From positions 326,424 through 390,423 of the forward strand of contig BEXV01000061.1 of assembly GCA_003118195.1 (NCBI GenBank): a stretch of 64,000 nucleotides of DNA. Reading direction: 5' to 3'. This DNA is from Hemicentrotus pulcherrimus. Taxonomy: Eukaryota; Echinodermata; Echinoidea; Camarodonta; Strongylocentrotidae. The notes under the pieces are model-generated. The model searched no databases and was not told the DNA's origin. It saw only the letters and a list, made by a program, of their open reading frames with translations. Every line of letters begins with the position of its first letter. Within the stretch, counting starts at the first letter, position 1. Of the stretch, positions 38,901 to 46,608 are shown piece by piece. A program made the translations under genes and the position numbers.

Positions 38901-41900
38901 ATCCATTAAAAAAAACTTATATAATATCTTATTAAGATTGTTATCTTTTTCGTTCTTCAACAGCTTGGTCAAGTGATGATAAACATTGCAAGCAACCTGA
39001 TGGAGGTAAACTCTACTCTCCTTGCTCAGAGCCAGATACAGGATAGGTCGTGCTCAAAGTAAGTCAACCATTTTTTGATGGATCTATTAAAGTTTATTGA
39101 CATGAGGTATATGCTCAATATCTGCTAATTTTGTATTATGTGTTACCATTATTTTTCTCCTGACATGAATCTCTTTGATGTTTTTAAAGTTCTTTTTTAC
39201 CACATCCAAAAAAGAAAATTACCTGAAACAGTTTTTGATGTCTAGAGTTCAGACATATTCCTCGGACGCAAATTGGAAGACTGAAATACATGAAGCCGCC
39301 AATTTTTTTTTGATCGCCAGTGGTCGTCTTTCATAATGAATCCCTTTAACCTTACAAACTTTGCTGTTTCATCTATGTCAAAGGGTCACATTTGTCAAGT
39401 TCACCTTTCCTCTCACAGGCAGTCAAAGAAATTGTCGTAAATATCTGCTAACTTTGTATTATGTGTTACAATATTTTTCTCCTTACATGAATTTCTTTCA
39501 CCTGTCATTCCAAATGTGTTGTTCCATCTCTGACAGGGTGATTGATGCCTTGGAGTACTTTGCCAGCAACATCCTGCAGCACGGGCAAGGCATAGAGATC
39601 GAGCACTACGCCCCCAACATCGCGGTACGGGCCATCAAGCTGCCGACCACCAACACCTTTAGCGGGATGCTGTGTGCGGCCATCGTCCCGGGGCCGGGGC
39701 AGCTCGAAGACTTCTCCAGGCAGAACGTCAAATGCCACATGAGCAATATCACCTCGGCTCAGCTAGACGTTACAAAAGGGGTGAGTGCGATGATTGTCTT
39801 TGAGCATTTGAAATGGGAAAGAGGGTAGAGGTCAAACTAAGCAATTTTGTTTGCCAATTTTCATTTTTAAAGCACAAATACTTTTAAGAATGAACATTTC
39901 GTTGTGTGGCGAATAGAAAACGCTAATTTATAAAACAAAATCATGAATAAATTTTGATTTTTGGAATTTGTATGGATATTTAGGAATTTGAAAAAATTAG
40001 AGAATTACTGACAATCATGGTTGACTAATTATGAAATAAAAAATGGCTACTTAATCAACCTATCCCTTCTTCATCCAGCCCATTGAAGCATCCATCCAGC
40101 TCCCTCCAACCATCTTCCAAGGTCTGACCCAAGGTCAAAGGTCAGCGGCGGGTCAGACGTCCTCCCGACCTGGGGTGGTTCTTCAGTTCTTTGTCTATAA
40201 GAATGGTAGACTCTTCCCTTCTCTGAAGACGACAGCACAGGGGCAGATGGCCAAGTCGGAGAGAGCGGTGACATCTATGGTAGTGGCCAGTAAAATTGGT
40301 ACGTTGAATGAAGTCGGGCTGTGGACTCATGTGATTTTGATTCACAGTAAAAACTGCTTCAGTGACCACCTGTCTACAAAGACCACATTTTTGTTCTCCC
40401 TTGAAAGTGGTTTCTCATTGAAACATGTACTAAAGGAAACTGTACATAAAGACCACCTGCCTATAAAGCCCACTTTTCTTGTGTCCCTTGGGTGGTCTTT
40501 ATAGACATGTTTTACTGTACATGCAATTACCAGTGTTTTATCCCATCGCCTACTGGAGCCAGGTAGTCTCTGTATGAGGTGTATGGGAATAAGAGAATCC
40601 TGTAGTCAGTGGGATATCTGTATTCTTTTTCCATCATGTTAATTGTGAATTTTTCTGTGATTTCAGATCCATGTTAATGCACTATCCTTATATATGTCTC
40701 TGTCTTCTCTTTTTACCTGCAGAGAATTACAGTGTTGTCAATCTGACAGACCCTGTCACGTTGACCTTTCGACCTACGAACCTAGGTCACAGTGAGGCGC
40801 CAGTGTACTGGGACGTTACTTCCCCAGGTGAGTAGATAAATCAGCATTGTCAATGAGGCCATCTGCTCTGAATGTACCAGGTGTGATGCATTACATTGCA
40901 TATCCCTTGAGCAGTGGCATGTGTTCTCACTTTTTAAACAAAAATGAGTAAATGGATAAAGGCCCATCAGCTCGAGTTTGCCAAATAACCTGCTATTTTC
41001 AGACTTGGGATATTATCCCGAAGCTCGAAATTGCGTTTTTACCAGACCCATACGCTCATCACAATCTAGCTTGGACGGGCGCAAATTAGCCCGCTAATTC
41101 CAAAAGAGTGGGATATTTTGGAAACAAGACCAAGATTTCTCAGGATATTTTCTAGTCCAAACATCCAGCTAATTGCAACTGCGGGCTGATGAAAACACAA
41201 ATTAACTTGTTAATTCCTGATTGGGATTGTTAAAATAGCGGGTTATTTGGCAAACTCGAGGCGATAAAGAAAGGCCTTTTAAGATATACCTTTTATGATA
41301 CAACACTGTAAACCACTGCAATCATCACCCTGACTTTGAGCTCCAAGAACACAATTGTCATGCCAGGGCAAGAACCCACAACCACTACATCAAGTGTTCA
41401 AACCGATCAACCATGTTTCCTCTAAACACTGCTATACTTCTCTTCTTCTCACTGCTGTACTTCAGTATTATAAGGAACCCCCTAATTATGCCTTTTTTCT
41501 GTTTGTACTCAATTGTCAGGGCTCACAAGGCATCAAGCATTGTTTATTATCAAGCAATGGCCAGTTCTGTTTCAAATAAGTTTATATTTCTTGATATATA
41601 TCTGAATGTTTACTGATTTTACTGTGTATCCAGAACTGAATAAATGAAATATCTGTTTTTTTAATATTTTTTTTCCCCCATACAGGTTCTCATGGAGAAT
41701 GGAAGTCAGAAGGCTGTAAGATTGTAATGAAGACGGATAACATGACGACAGTGCAGTGCAGTCATCTAACTAACTTTGCCATTCTCAAGGTAATAAACCC
41801 TGTAATAATAATCAGCTGAGAATATATGAAAAATACAGAGGTTAGGCTGAGTTTTGGTATTTTGAAACTATCAGTGTTTTTATTTTATCACATGTCTATT

Positions 41901-44900
41901 GTCATCACATTTGCTTCGCCTATCCAAATATTTGTTCAAACTAATTGAAATATATGTTCATGTTGCTTGTAGGGTAATGGATATGGCACCAATTCTGAAT
42001 CTTATTTCTTATTTATTTTTTCCTCGTGATAGAAGTTCTAGATAGATGGCGCAATATAAATACTAATTGAAATATATGTTCATGTTGCTTGTAGGGTAAT
42101 GGATATGGCACCAATTCTGAATCTTATTTCTTATTTATTTTTTCCTCGTGATAGAAGTTCTAGATAGATGGCGCAATATAAATACTAATTGAAATATATG
42201 TTCATGTTGCTTGTAGGGTAATGGATATGGCACCAATTCTGAATCTTATTTCTTATTTATTTTTTCCTCGTGATAGAAGTTCTAGATAGATGGCGCAATA
42301 TAAATGCGCAATATAAATGCCTATAGTATAGCTTTACATGTCAACCCCCCTTAAAATTGACTGATACGTCTAGTTCACACCTGCAATGTATGAAGAGTGC
42401 GATATATAATTACAATGAAAAGGGAAAAAAAAGTTTTTTTATTACACATTTAATCAAACGTGAAATTGATTGTGATTTTTATAGGATTTTAGTGAACCAC
42501 AAGGGCAGTACATCAGTGGTTTCTGGCCGGCTGCTGCTCTTCATCCAGCAATCTACATCGGTAGCTTCATCCTGCTCATCCTCCTCTTCATCACTCTCCT
42601 CACCTACGTCTGCTTCCACAGGTCAGTCAAGAACACTTTTCTTTTCTTTGATTTGACTTATTCGGAGGGAAATAGTTAAATGAATGTACAAATGCATGAT
42701 TCAAATTAGGCCTAGTTCAAATCTATTGTTTAGTAGACTATAATGTTATGTGTAGGAATTCCTAAATGAGAATTGAAATTATGTACGACTATAAGAACAT
42801 ATTTAGGTAAGGCAGTAGTCAATGAAAGTCTTTACACATCGTTACTTGCAAGTTTGAAAACGATTAGAGTATTTGGTATAAACATCTGTTAATACTTGAT
42901 GATATACACACATGTAGCTGTTAACAATATTCAACACCTCATGTTAGCAAACTGAAAGGAAACTAGTGGGATTGGTTGTGATGGTGAGGGGAGGTATCAA
43001 GGGTTCTATTTTGTGTTGAGACATGACAAGGAAGTTCATAAAGTGGCATAAACCTATATGTGTGGTTCCAATATCAGTGGGAAGATTGATAATGGATTCC
43101 TCTCTCTGAAACATCTATTACATAGACTTGAATTTCTGTATGTTTTCGACAAAAAGCATACAATACTTCATTCTTAAAACCTACAATATCATTAACCCCT
43201 TTAGCAACATTCGGATGAAGCGCAAGTGTCGGCATTCCCTTATCAACATCTGCCTGGCCATCATGTTCCTGGTCGTCTTCTACACCGGCGGCATCAAGTG
43301 GACGGAGCCAATCCTCCTCTGTCAGATCGTGGGCATCGGCCTCCACTACTTCAGCATCTGTACCCTCATGTGGATGGTGATACAGGCCAACAACCTCCGC
43401 AAGGCCCTCATCAGGCGCAACCGACCCCCTCTACCACCGGGGGAAAGCCCCCCTCCTCCCAGGCCCATCCTTAGATTCTATTTTGTGGGTTGGGGTGAGT
43501 AGTCAAGTCTTCTTTTTATTAAAAAATCCTCAGCGAAACTAACTTTAAAGTAGTCACCTGAAGAATAAGAAGTGTTTTGATTTGATGCAAGATTCACATC
43601 ATTGCGAAGGGGAAGCCTTACTGATAAAATATAACAACTTCCCACTTCAAAAATATGTTTGGGGTCTGCAGTAATCATCTCTGAAAAATGTTAATTTTGA
43701 GATCCAGATTTTCTGCCTTCAGCAGTCCTCTGTAGAGCGTCAAGATTTGTGACATCACATGCAAGACACAGCTAGCCACAAAATTGCATTTTATGCCTTT
43801 CCATGATATCTATATGAATTTTCAGCAAATTATTTTTTTTTCAAGAGAAAATCTTTCCATTCATATATAATTTGTCCATGATTATCAGTTGTTATGAATT
43901 TTCTTCGGTTGACTACTTTAAGCTTTCATTAATACTTAACTGCTTGAATAACACACACTCTTGCATTCTTACACTTTGTAATTTACGATGTAGAGAGGCT
44001 GTGCAACAAATTTGGACTGGAAGATGAATATTCTGTGTCTGCTACATGTACATATATGCGTAACCATGAGAACAGGTGTGCTCAGTACTTAATGTCATGA
44101 GATCTGATAAGTCATAGTCATTCCATTAGTATTCTTTTCTATGACATTTGAAATCATTTCAATTTCTAAAATCGGACTTAAAATTCTGGTAAGTCAGATC
44201 TTAAATCTTGGCAAATTGCAATCAGTCAGAGTCAGATATTTAGAATGGATTTTTTTAAAACCCTTGTCAAACCTCTCTATTAAGGCCACCAAAGTGAAAC
44301 ACAAAAGGTCGCCACTGTAGACAGGTGGCCTTTACATAGAGGTGGCCACTAAGACAGGTTTGCCTATACATGTATTTGTGAATAACTGGTTTAAAATTGA
44401 AATTCAATTTTGCTTCATGTTTGACAGGTATTCCTATGATTGTAGTGGGGATTACGGCGGCGGCATCTCCGGACATTGGCAACTACGGAGGCTCAGAATT
44501 GTAAGTAAATGATAAAATTCTCAATCTTGGTGATATGCTGTGGAAATTTTTTTATAGTGACGGTGTATATCAATAGCCACTGGAAAGACGGACTTTATTT
44601 TAAGATGCTAATCGGAGAAATGCATGAATATAAAGCACACTCCCAAGAAATTAAAAGCATGAGATAAAATTTCTGTAGGCGTCAGTATAATTAAAAATGC
44701 ATGGAGACTAAAATAATGTTCCATTGAGCAAAAGAGGTACTTAATGTCATTATATATGATGTGATCTTTAACATGAGTGTAGGACACTCATAAAGCTAAT
44801 AGTAGTCTCACTTTCCCCTTGGACTGGTCGACATCAGAAATTTGAGTCTGTATTGTTTGATAGTATTTTTTAGTTGCGTTAGAATAACTGGACACCGAGT

Positions 44901-46608
44901 TTATTGTTCCCTGCGATTGTAGTACTGACATCTTTCTTTCTTTTCCTTATTCAGTTGCTGGATTGTGGACTTCACAGTTAGCCTGGCTGCCTTCTTTGGC
45001 ATAGCAGCAGCCATGGTAGTCCTGACGTGTGCCATGTTTATCTGGGCTTCCATGCACGTCAACAGGGCGCCCTCTATGGCCCAGCTACAGGCCTACGAGC
45101 TACGAGACCAGAACCCTGATCACAAGGACATACCGAACCACCGAGGAGAGAATGGGATCGAGAGACAGACTGGAACGGACAACGAGTCGGTCGTAACGCA
45201 TCGTACAGGAATCTCGGGAATGTCCAGCGTGATGGACTCGGAGTATACGTTCGCCAAGCAGATCACCGCTGCTGTGCTGATGCTGTTGGGTTTCGTTGGG
45301 ACATGGACATTCGGTGCTTTAGCGGTCACCCAAGAAGACTTTCTAGTCATGGTGTTTTGCTATCTGTATGCTGGTACTGCAGTAGGACTCGGCCTATTCA
45401 TCTTTGTTTACAACTGCGGAATGCGCATCGACGTCAAATACAACTGGAAGAAGACGTGCGGTTGCACCCAAAAGGATCGGTATACGGTTGCAGTGACATC
45501 CAACCAAAGCACCCAGAGTGTCAATAACGGCCATGTGGTACAGAGGAGACAATCTGCAAGCAGTGTTGATTCTAATAATACAAACAAGTCCAATAATACC
45601 AATCACTCGTATCCTTCAGTGGTATCAGGTTCGCGAAAGACCTCAAAGTGTAATTATGTGCCGTCCCATACAAACACAGGCACTGATGCCTCGATTGACA
45701 GTAGCACACAGGACAATGCAGGGCGCGTGCATAACTATGACAAAAATCATCGTAGTAACGGTTATGCCCAGCGCTACCACAAGCAAGCGCGCAGCCGTAC
45801 TAAGAATCACAAACATTCTCGTTACTCGCAGGTCTCGCGAGACGGCCAGGAGGCGATGGCCGTACCACCTCCGATGGTGCCCACGTTGCCCAACGGGGCG
45901 GGACGGACGGGCAGCTCCTCGAGTTTCCCCATCGCCCACATGCATCACGTTGACCCCACCCATCAAAGCCCTGCAAGTAGCAACTCGTACCTACCTCAGC
46001 ATGTGCTCTACATGGGAAGCCAGCCGCGCATGGTGCCCCTCTCTCAAGAACTCCACAGTAGCCATTCAGGCCATTTAGGGTTGTACCCTCAGCCTGAGGC
46101 TCTGTGCACCACGCAATCCTGGGATGCGCTCCGGGAAAACTCTCTGCCTCGTAGCACCGCATCCAGCGATCGCTTCGTAAGAGACAGAGACAGGACAGGG
46201 TTTGTGCAGCAGCCGGTCCGGCAACATTTCATAGACTGTCCACACGAGGGCAGCATGCCGCGGGCCATGTCGGGCAAGAAGCAGTCGCGAGAAGAACTGC
46301 GTAAAGGCTCCGCCTCAAAGAACTCCTCTCGGGATCATCTTCCGCGACACGAGGACATCGCAGAATATCCAGTCGCAGAGATGAATCCTCTTTTACAAAG
46401 AACTCAGCGACCAAGTGTCTCCAAACCCCCAACATATGAAGAGGTGGCTGTGGTCCCTGAAAGCCAGGCTCTGATTGGTGGAAACATGCAAAGGGAGGTG
46501 GAGCCTGTCAATGGTAGCGAATCAGACCACAGTAGAGTACTGACATCAAAAGAATACCAGATGTCGCAGAATGGTCTTGGTGGAGACAAGAGAGAAACAA
46601 GTGTTTAA
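19345..46608 (+). CDS. ADGRA: ADGRA-family adhesion GPCR (GPR124/GPR125-like), 5' partial, 17 visible exons
   Basis: Coding exons: 19345-19416, 32118-32189, 32757-32828, 33964-34133, 34599-34822, 35690-35849, 36143-36348, 36823-36969, 38964-39058, 39537-39780, 40079-40298, 40723-40827, 41686-41789, 42485-42621, 43205-43494, 44428-44500, 44955-46608. Total 4045 nt. Every junction is GT-AG with matching phase, and the joined frame runs about 1347 residues without a stop. Visible residues: three 24-residue LRRs (1-72), LRR C-cap (73-128), Ig (129-256), HormR (257-325), GAIN/GPS (326-630), seven TM segments (630 to about 930), and a long polar tail ending ETSV. The domain order and the proline-rich loop between TM3 and TM4 match vertebrate GPR124/GPR125. 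In vertebrates this plasma-membrane family acts in Wnt7 signalling with RECK (GPR124) and binds Dlg-type PDZ proteins through the C-terminus; the same role here is inference. The signal peptide and LRR N-cap exon were not found. Whether it is the single ancestral ADGRA gene or a paralogue cannot be told from this window. Confidence 0.93.
20576..20623. repeat. (TA)n microsatellite
   Basis: Two TA runs interrupted by CATG. Confidence 0.9.
22158..22194. repeat. (GA)n microsatellite
   Basis: Pure GA run inside a wider purine-rich stretch (22090-22390). Confidence 0.9.
25040..25185. repeat. Fragment carrying AGAAGGGC...AACTCA ends
   Basis: TGAAGGGCATTAGCTTTTAT and GTTAGAAGGGCACTAACTCA resemble motifs at 14848, 15538 and 16858. 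A possible weak inverted-repeat family; boundaries are unclear. Confidence 0.35.
27653..28039. mobile_element. Long-TIR MITE family C, copy 1
   Basis: GTCCTCATCAGCTTGAGATT and the next 20 bases (27673-27711) pair imperfectly with the inverse near 27994-28032, which ends CTCGAGCTGATGGGGAC. The core repeats CATCAGC and CCCGCTATTT several times. The same family is at 40959-41283. Confidence 0.75.
29367..29562. mobile_element. MITE family D, copy 1
   Basis: Ends TTAAAGCC and GGCTTTAA. CTACTTGCGCCCTCTATA near the left end and AAACTAGTGCAGACAGGC near the right are shared with 56284-56478. The centre is an A-rich expansion. Confidence 0.75.
29885..29928. repeat. (GA)n microsatellite
   Basis: GA run ending in GCGCGCGC. 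Confidence 0.9.
31854..31955. other. Assembly gap (102 N)
   Basis: The gap is followed by a C/T-rich tract, so it probably fell in a polypyrimidine microsatellite. It lies 163 bp before ADGRA visible exon 2. Confidence 0.99.
32118..32189 (+). CDS. ADGRA: ADGRA visible exon 2: leucine-rich repeat
   Basis: A second 72-nt, phase 2-2 exon encoding exactly one LRR (DLSNNMLGSVNNTMFIGLSS...). The acceptor is TTACAG/A and the donor AACT/GTGAGT. The split leucine codon at each boundary is the usual arrangement of LRR exons in this family. Confidence 0.92.
32757..32828 (+). CDS. ADGRA: ADGRA visible exon 3: leucine-rich repeat
   Basis: A third 72-nt, phase 2-2 LRR exon (IFSHNQISTISQATFDRLTM...). The acceptor is TTCCAG/G and the donor GACT/GTAAGT. 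Three equal exons in series point to tandem exon duplication as the origin of the LRR block. Confidence 0.92.
32896..33400. repeat. Degenerate tandem repeat, about 205-bp period, three copies
   Basis: AATAACCA followed by GAAGATGCTCT and GATTTCCTTTAAATCC recurs near 32900, 33128 and 33313. It lies in the intron between the third LRR exon and the LRR cap exon. A 19-bp perfect hairpin (33092-33110 with 33124-33142) lies in the middle copy. Confidence 0.65.
33964..34133 (+). CDS. ADGRA: ADGRA visible exon 4: LRR C-terminal cap
   Basis: This 170-nt exon (phase 2 in, phase 1 out) encodes the cysteine-rich LRRCT cap. It starts EFASEYLVCDCKLDWIVKWK, with the CDC and W motifs typical of the cap, then a Cys in TTCAVPESLAG and a final Cys in QLNC. 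The donor is TGTG/GTAAGT. Confidence 0.93.
34207..34230. repeat. (CAA)n microsatellite
   Basis: A short ACA/CAA run just upstream of the splice-junction tandem array. Confidence 0.85.
34247..34650 (+). repeat. About 95-bp tandem array spanning an ADGRA 3' splice site
   Basis: Four degenerate units, each with TCTTGATTCCT..CTGTC, a pyrimidine tract, CAATGGTCAG/ACTT and a segment resembling the first 35 nt of the Ig exon. The AG positions are 34285-34286, 34381-34382, 34476-34477 and 34597-34598. Only the last joins the gene in frame with a full exon behind it. Confidence 0.8.
34599..34822 (+). CDS. ADGRA: ADGRA visible exon 5: Ig domain, first half
   Basis: The exon encodes FEIRPSSDQVVFKGD and then the first Ig cysteine in LECIASY, the VWLRN tryptophan strand and TLT. 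The start after GGTCAG at 34598 is chosen because only this AG joins the preceding phase-1 exon in frame (Cys-Asp-Phe-Pro-Leu). The nearer-looking CTGCAG at 34612 would give a stop at once. The acceptor sits at the end of a degenerate tandem repeat. Confidence 0.88.
34858..35006. mobile_element. 149-bp MITE family E, copy 1
   Basis: Perfect 15-bp ends CTGGGGGTGTTTCAC (34858-34872) and GTGAAACACCCCCAG (34992-35006). The body contains CTTCTGATTGGTTATCAGCA. It is inserted 36 bp after the donor of the first Ig exon. An inverted relative lies at 51470-51590. Confidence 0.85.
35690..35849 (+). CDS. ADGRA: ADGRA visible exon 6: Ig domain, second half
   Basis: Encodes STGLWKMECQVMTGSGRGNT with the second Ig cysteine, then QEEVTTNNK, leading to the HormR domain. 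Two acceptors 9 nt apart (35690 and 35699) keep the same frame and differ by Ile-Gln-Gln. The upstream one is chosen for its better pyrimidine context and better length match to vertebrate members. The donor is AAAG/GTAAGA. Confidence 0.88.
35858..36070. repeat. (GAT)n / (GATGAG)n microsatellite
   Basis: Imperfect GATGAT tract between the second Ig exon and its decayed partial copy. It creates long meaningless frames on both strands. Confidence 0.9.
36074..36122 (+). pseudogene. Decayed partial copy of ADGRA Ig exon end
   Basis: 49 nt aligning to 35801-35849 at an offset of 273, about 42 matches by eye (CAATCAGTCTCACAACT, CCAGGAAGAAGTC). The donor is lost (AAATAT instead of AAGGTAAG). It lies only 20 nt before the HormR exon acceptor and is read as intron. 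Confidence 0.75.
36143..36348 (+). CDS. ADGRA: ADGRA visible exon 7: hormone-receptor (HormR) domain
   Basis: Encodes GTFQWQATIPDMTAEVPCP, then GG, RRTCLDGGRWQTPQTEACDY. The Cys and Trp spacing fits a HormR domain. It ends at ATG/GTAAGA in phase 0. The acceptor is CATACTAG/G. Confidence 0.92.
36823..36969 (+). CDS. ADGRA: ADGRA visible exon 8: start of GAIN domain
   Basis: A 147-nt symmetric phase-0 exon of 49 codons. It contains VFVARFIEKIHQLTTKD, which resembles the vertebrate ADGRA helix with VFVAEMIEKF. It is the helical part of the GAIN domain. The donor is GAC/GTGAGT. Confidence 0.9.
37011..37087. repeat. 35-bp tandem repeat, 2.2 copies
   Basis: Unit ACATGTAGTCCCACTCATTC plus 15 further bases, identical at 37011-37045 and 37046-37080, then ACATGTA. 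Confidence 0.95.
37283..37490 (+). mobile_element. tRNA-derived SINE, copy 2
   Basis: Head AAGATGGCTCAGTGGTAGAG and a decayed B box (CATCGGTTTAGAAAAC). The body shares AGGGCATTCATCCTCATTACC and CCCTCGGAGAGGAC with 3516-3740. It lies in an ADGRA intron in the sense orientation. Confidence 0.8.
37727..37850. mobile_element. MITE family F (GGGCCCCGTCTTA ends), copy 1
   Basis: Left end GAGCCCCATCTAATATAAAG and right end CTTAATAAGACGGGGCCCC form an imperfect inverted pair around a TTGCAACT...GATTGG core. Related to 49762-49896. Confidence 0.65.
38385..38825. repeat. C/T-rich low-complexity tract
   Basis: Long CTCTCT and CTCTGTCTCTGT runs in the intron before ADGRA exon 9. The apparent frames of 100-183 codons on the + strand are low-complexity artefacts. 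Confidence 0.92.
38964..39058 (+). CDS. ADGRA: ADGRA visible exon 9: GAIN domain
   Basis: A 95-nt exon encoding LGQVMINIASNLMEVNSTLL followed by a conserved Ser-Cys-Ser near its end. This matches the vertebrate ADGRA segment with DVMVDIASNIM. The donor is CAAA/GTAAGT. An earlier GTAAAC inside the exon at 39005 is not used, because the frame continues past it into conserved residues. Confidence 0.9.
39116..39505. repeat. Partial intron duplication, 323-bp offset
   Basis: AATATCTGCTAATTTTGTAT and about 45 further bases at 39116-39180 recur at 39439-39503. Both copies lie within the intron between GAIN exons 9 and 10. Confidence 0.7.
39537..39780 (+). CDS. ADGRA: ADGRA visible exon 10: GAIN domain
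   Basis: A 244-nt exon with higher GC than its surroundings. It encodes VIDALEYFASNILQHG, then HYAPNIAVRAIKL, GMLCAAI and CHMSNIT. The YAPNIAV segment matches the vertebrate YSPNIAL strand. The acceptor is TGACAG/G and the donor AAGGG/GTGAGT. Confidence 0.92.
40079..40298 (+). CDS. ADGRA: ADGRA visible exon 11: GAIN domain
   Basis: Encodes PIEASIQLPPTIFQGLTQG, a linker, then LQFFVYKNGRLFPS, matching the vertebrate ASIQLPPSLF and LLVFRNGRLF strands. A 220-nt exon, phase 0 in and phase 1 out. The donor is ATTG/GTACGT. Confidence 0.92.
40344..40519. mobile_element. Palindromic MITE family B, long copy
   Basis: Ends ACAGTAAAAACTG and CATGTTTTACTGT. CACCTGTCTACAAAGACCAC and CTTGGGTGGTCTTTATAGAC repeat inside. 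It begins about 45 bp after the donor of ADGRA exon 11. Confidence 0.75.
40723..40827 (+). CDS. ADGRA: ADGRA visible exon 12: GAIN beta strands
   Basis: A 105-nt phase 1-1 exon encoding ENYSVVNLTDPVTLTFRPTN, then EAPVYWDVTSP. The tryptophan starts the GPS region. The position where most GPS motifs carry their first Cys (Cys-x-x-Trp) is Pro here. Confidence 0.92.
40959..41283. mobile_element. Long-TIR MITE family C, copy 2
   Basis: AAAGGCCCATCAGCTCGAGT plus TTGCCAAATAACCTGCTATTTT at the left pairs with AAAATAGCGGGTTATTTGGC plus AAACTCGAGGCGAT and AAAGGCCTTTT at the right (about 41233-41281). Confidence 0.85.
41686..41789 (+). CDS. ADGRA: ADGRA visible exon 13: GPS autoproteolysis motif
   Basis: Encodes GEWKSEGC, then TTVQCSHLTNFAIL. 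The HL/T tripeptide used for autocleavage in many adhesion GPCRs is present. Only two of the usual four GPS cysteines are seen. The NFAIL strand would be the tethered-agonist (Stachel) segment if cleavage occurs, which is inference. Confidence 0.92.
41941..42306. repeat. 122-bp tandem repeat, three near-identical copies
   Basis: Units start at 41941, 42063 and 42185 (CTAATTGAAATATATGTTCA) and end GGCGCAATATAAAT. Each unit ends like a SINE tail and contains a decoy acceptor TTGCTTGTAG/G. It lies in the intron between the GPS and TM1 exons. Confidence 0.95.
42485..42621 (+). CDS. ADGRA: ADGRA visible exon 14: TM1
   Basis: Encodes a short linker and then the first membrane helix, HPAIYIGSFILLILLFITLL and TYVCF. 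His-Pro before TM1 is shared with vertebrate GPR124. A 137-nt exon, phase 0 in and phase 2 out, after a 122-bp triple repeat in the preceding intron. Confidence 0.92.
43205..43494 (+). CDS. ADGRA: ADGRA visible exon 15: TM2, TM3, start of TM4
   Basis: Encodes TM2 (LINICLAIMFLVVFYTGGI), TM3 (LLCQIVGIGLHYFSICTLMW) with the conserved disulphide Cys at its start, a proline-rich second intracellular loop (PPLPPGESPPPPRP), and the start of TM4 (ILRFYFVGWG). The poly-proline loop before LRFY is a signature shared with vertebrate GPR124. The donor is TGGG/GTGAGT. Confidence 0.94.
44267..44364. mobile_element. Palindromic MITE family B, short copy
   Basis: Starts TCAAACCTCTCTATTAAGGC and ends CACTAAGACAGGTTTG. 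It lies about 64 bp before the acceptor of ADGRA exon 16. Confidence 0.75.
44428..44500 (+). CDS. ADGRA: ADGRA visible exon 16: TM4 and second extracellular loop
   Basis: A 73-nt exon encoding GIPMIVVGITAAASPDIGNY followed by GGSEF. It finishes TM4 and enters the second extracellular loop. The vertebrate counterpart reads GIPLIICGITAA. The acceptor is TGACAG/G and the donor GAATT/GTAAGT. Confidence 0.93.
44955..46608 (+). CDS. ADGRA: ADGRA visible exon 17: TM5-TM7 and cytoplasmic tail
   Basis: The terminal coding exon opens with Phe-Cys-Trp (the second loop cysteine), then TM5 (LAAFFGIAAAMVVLTCAMFI), a loop of about 65 polar residues, TM6 (ITAAVLMLLGFVGTWTFGAL) and TM7 (LYAGTAVGLGLFIFVYNC). 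The family-like IDVKYNWKKTC follows, then a polar tail of about 380 residues with an Asn/Ser-rich stretch near 45580, a PPTY motif at 46426-46437 and a final ETSV before TAA at 46606-46608. The exon is GC-rich relative to its introns. The true reading frame enters from exon 16, so no internal codon should be taken as a start. Confidence 0.95.

Noticed and set aside
41941..42306. CRISPR-like array
   Set aside because: The repeat unit is continuous without unique spacers, in an animal intron.
45120..46435. Multiple frames in other phases of the last ADGRA exon, including a 186-codon one
   Set aside because: Shadows of the 551-codon true frame, which has conserved TM segments.
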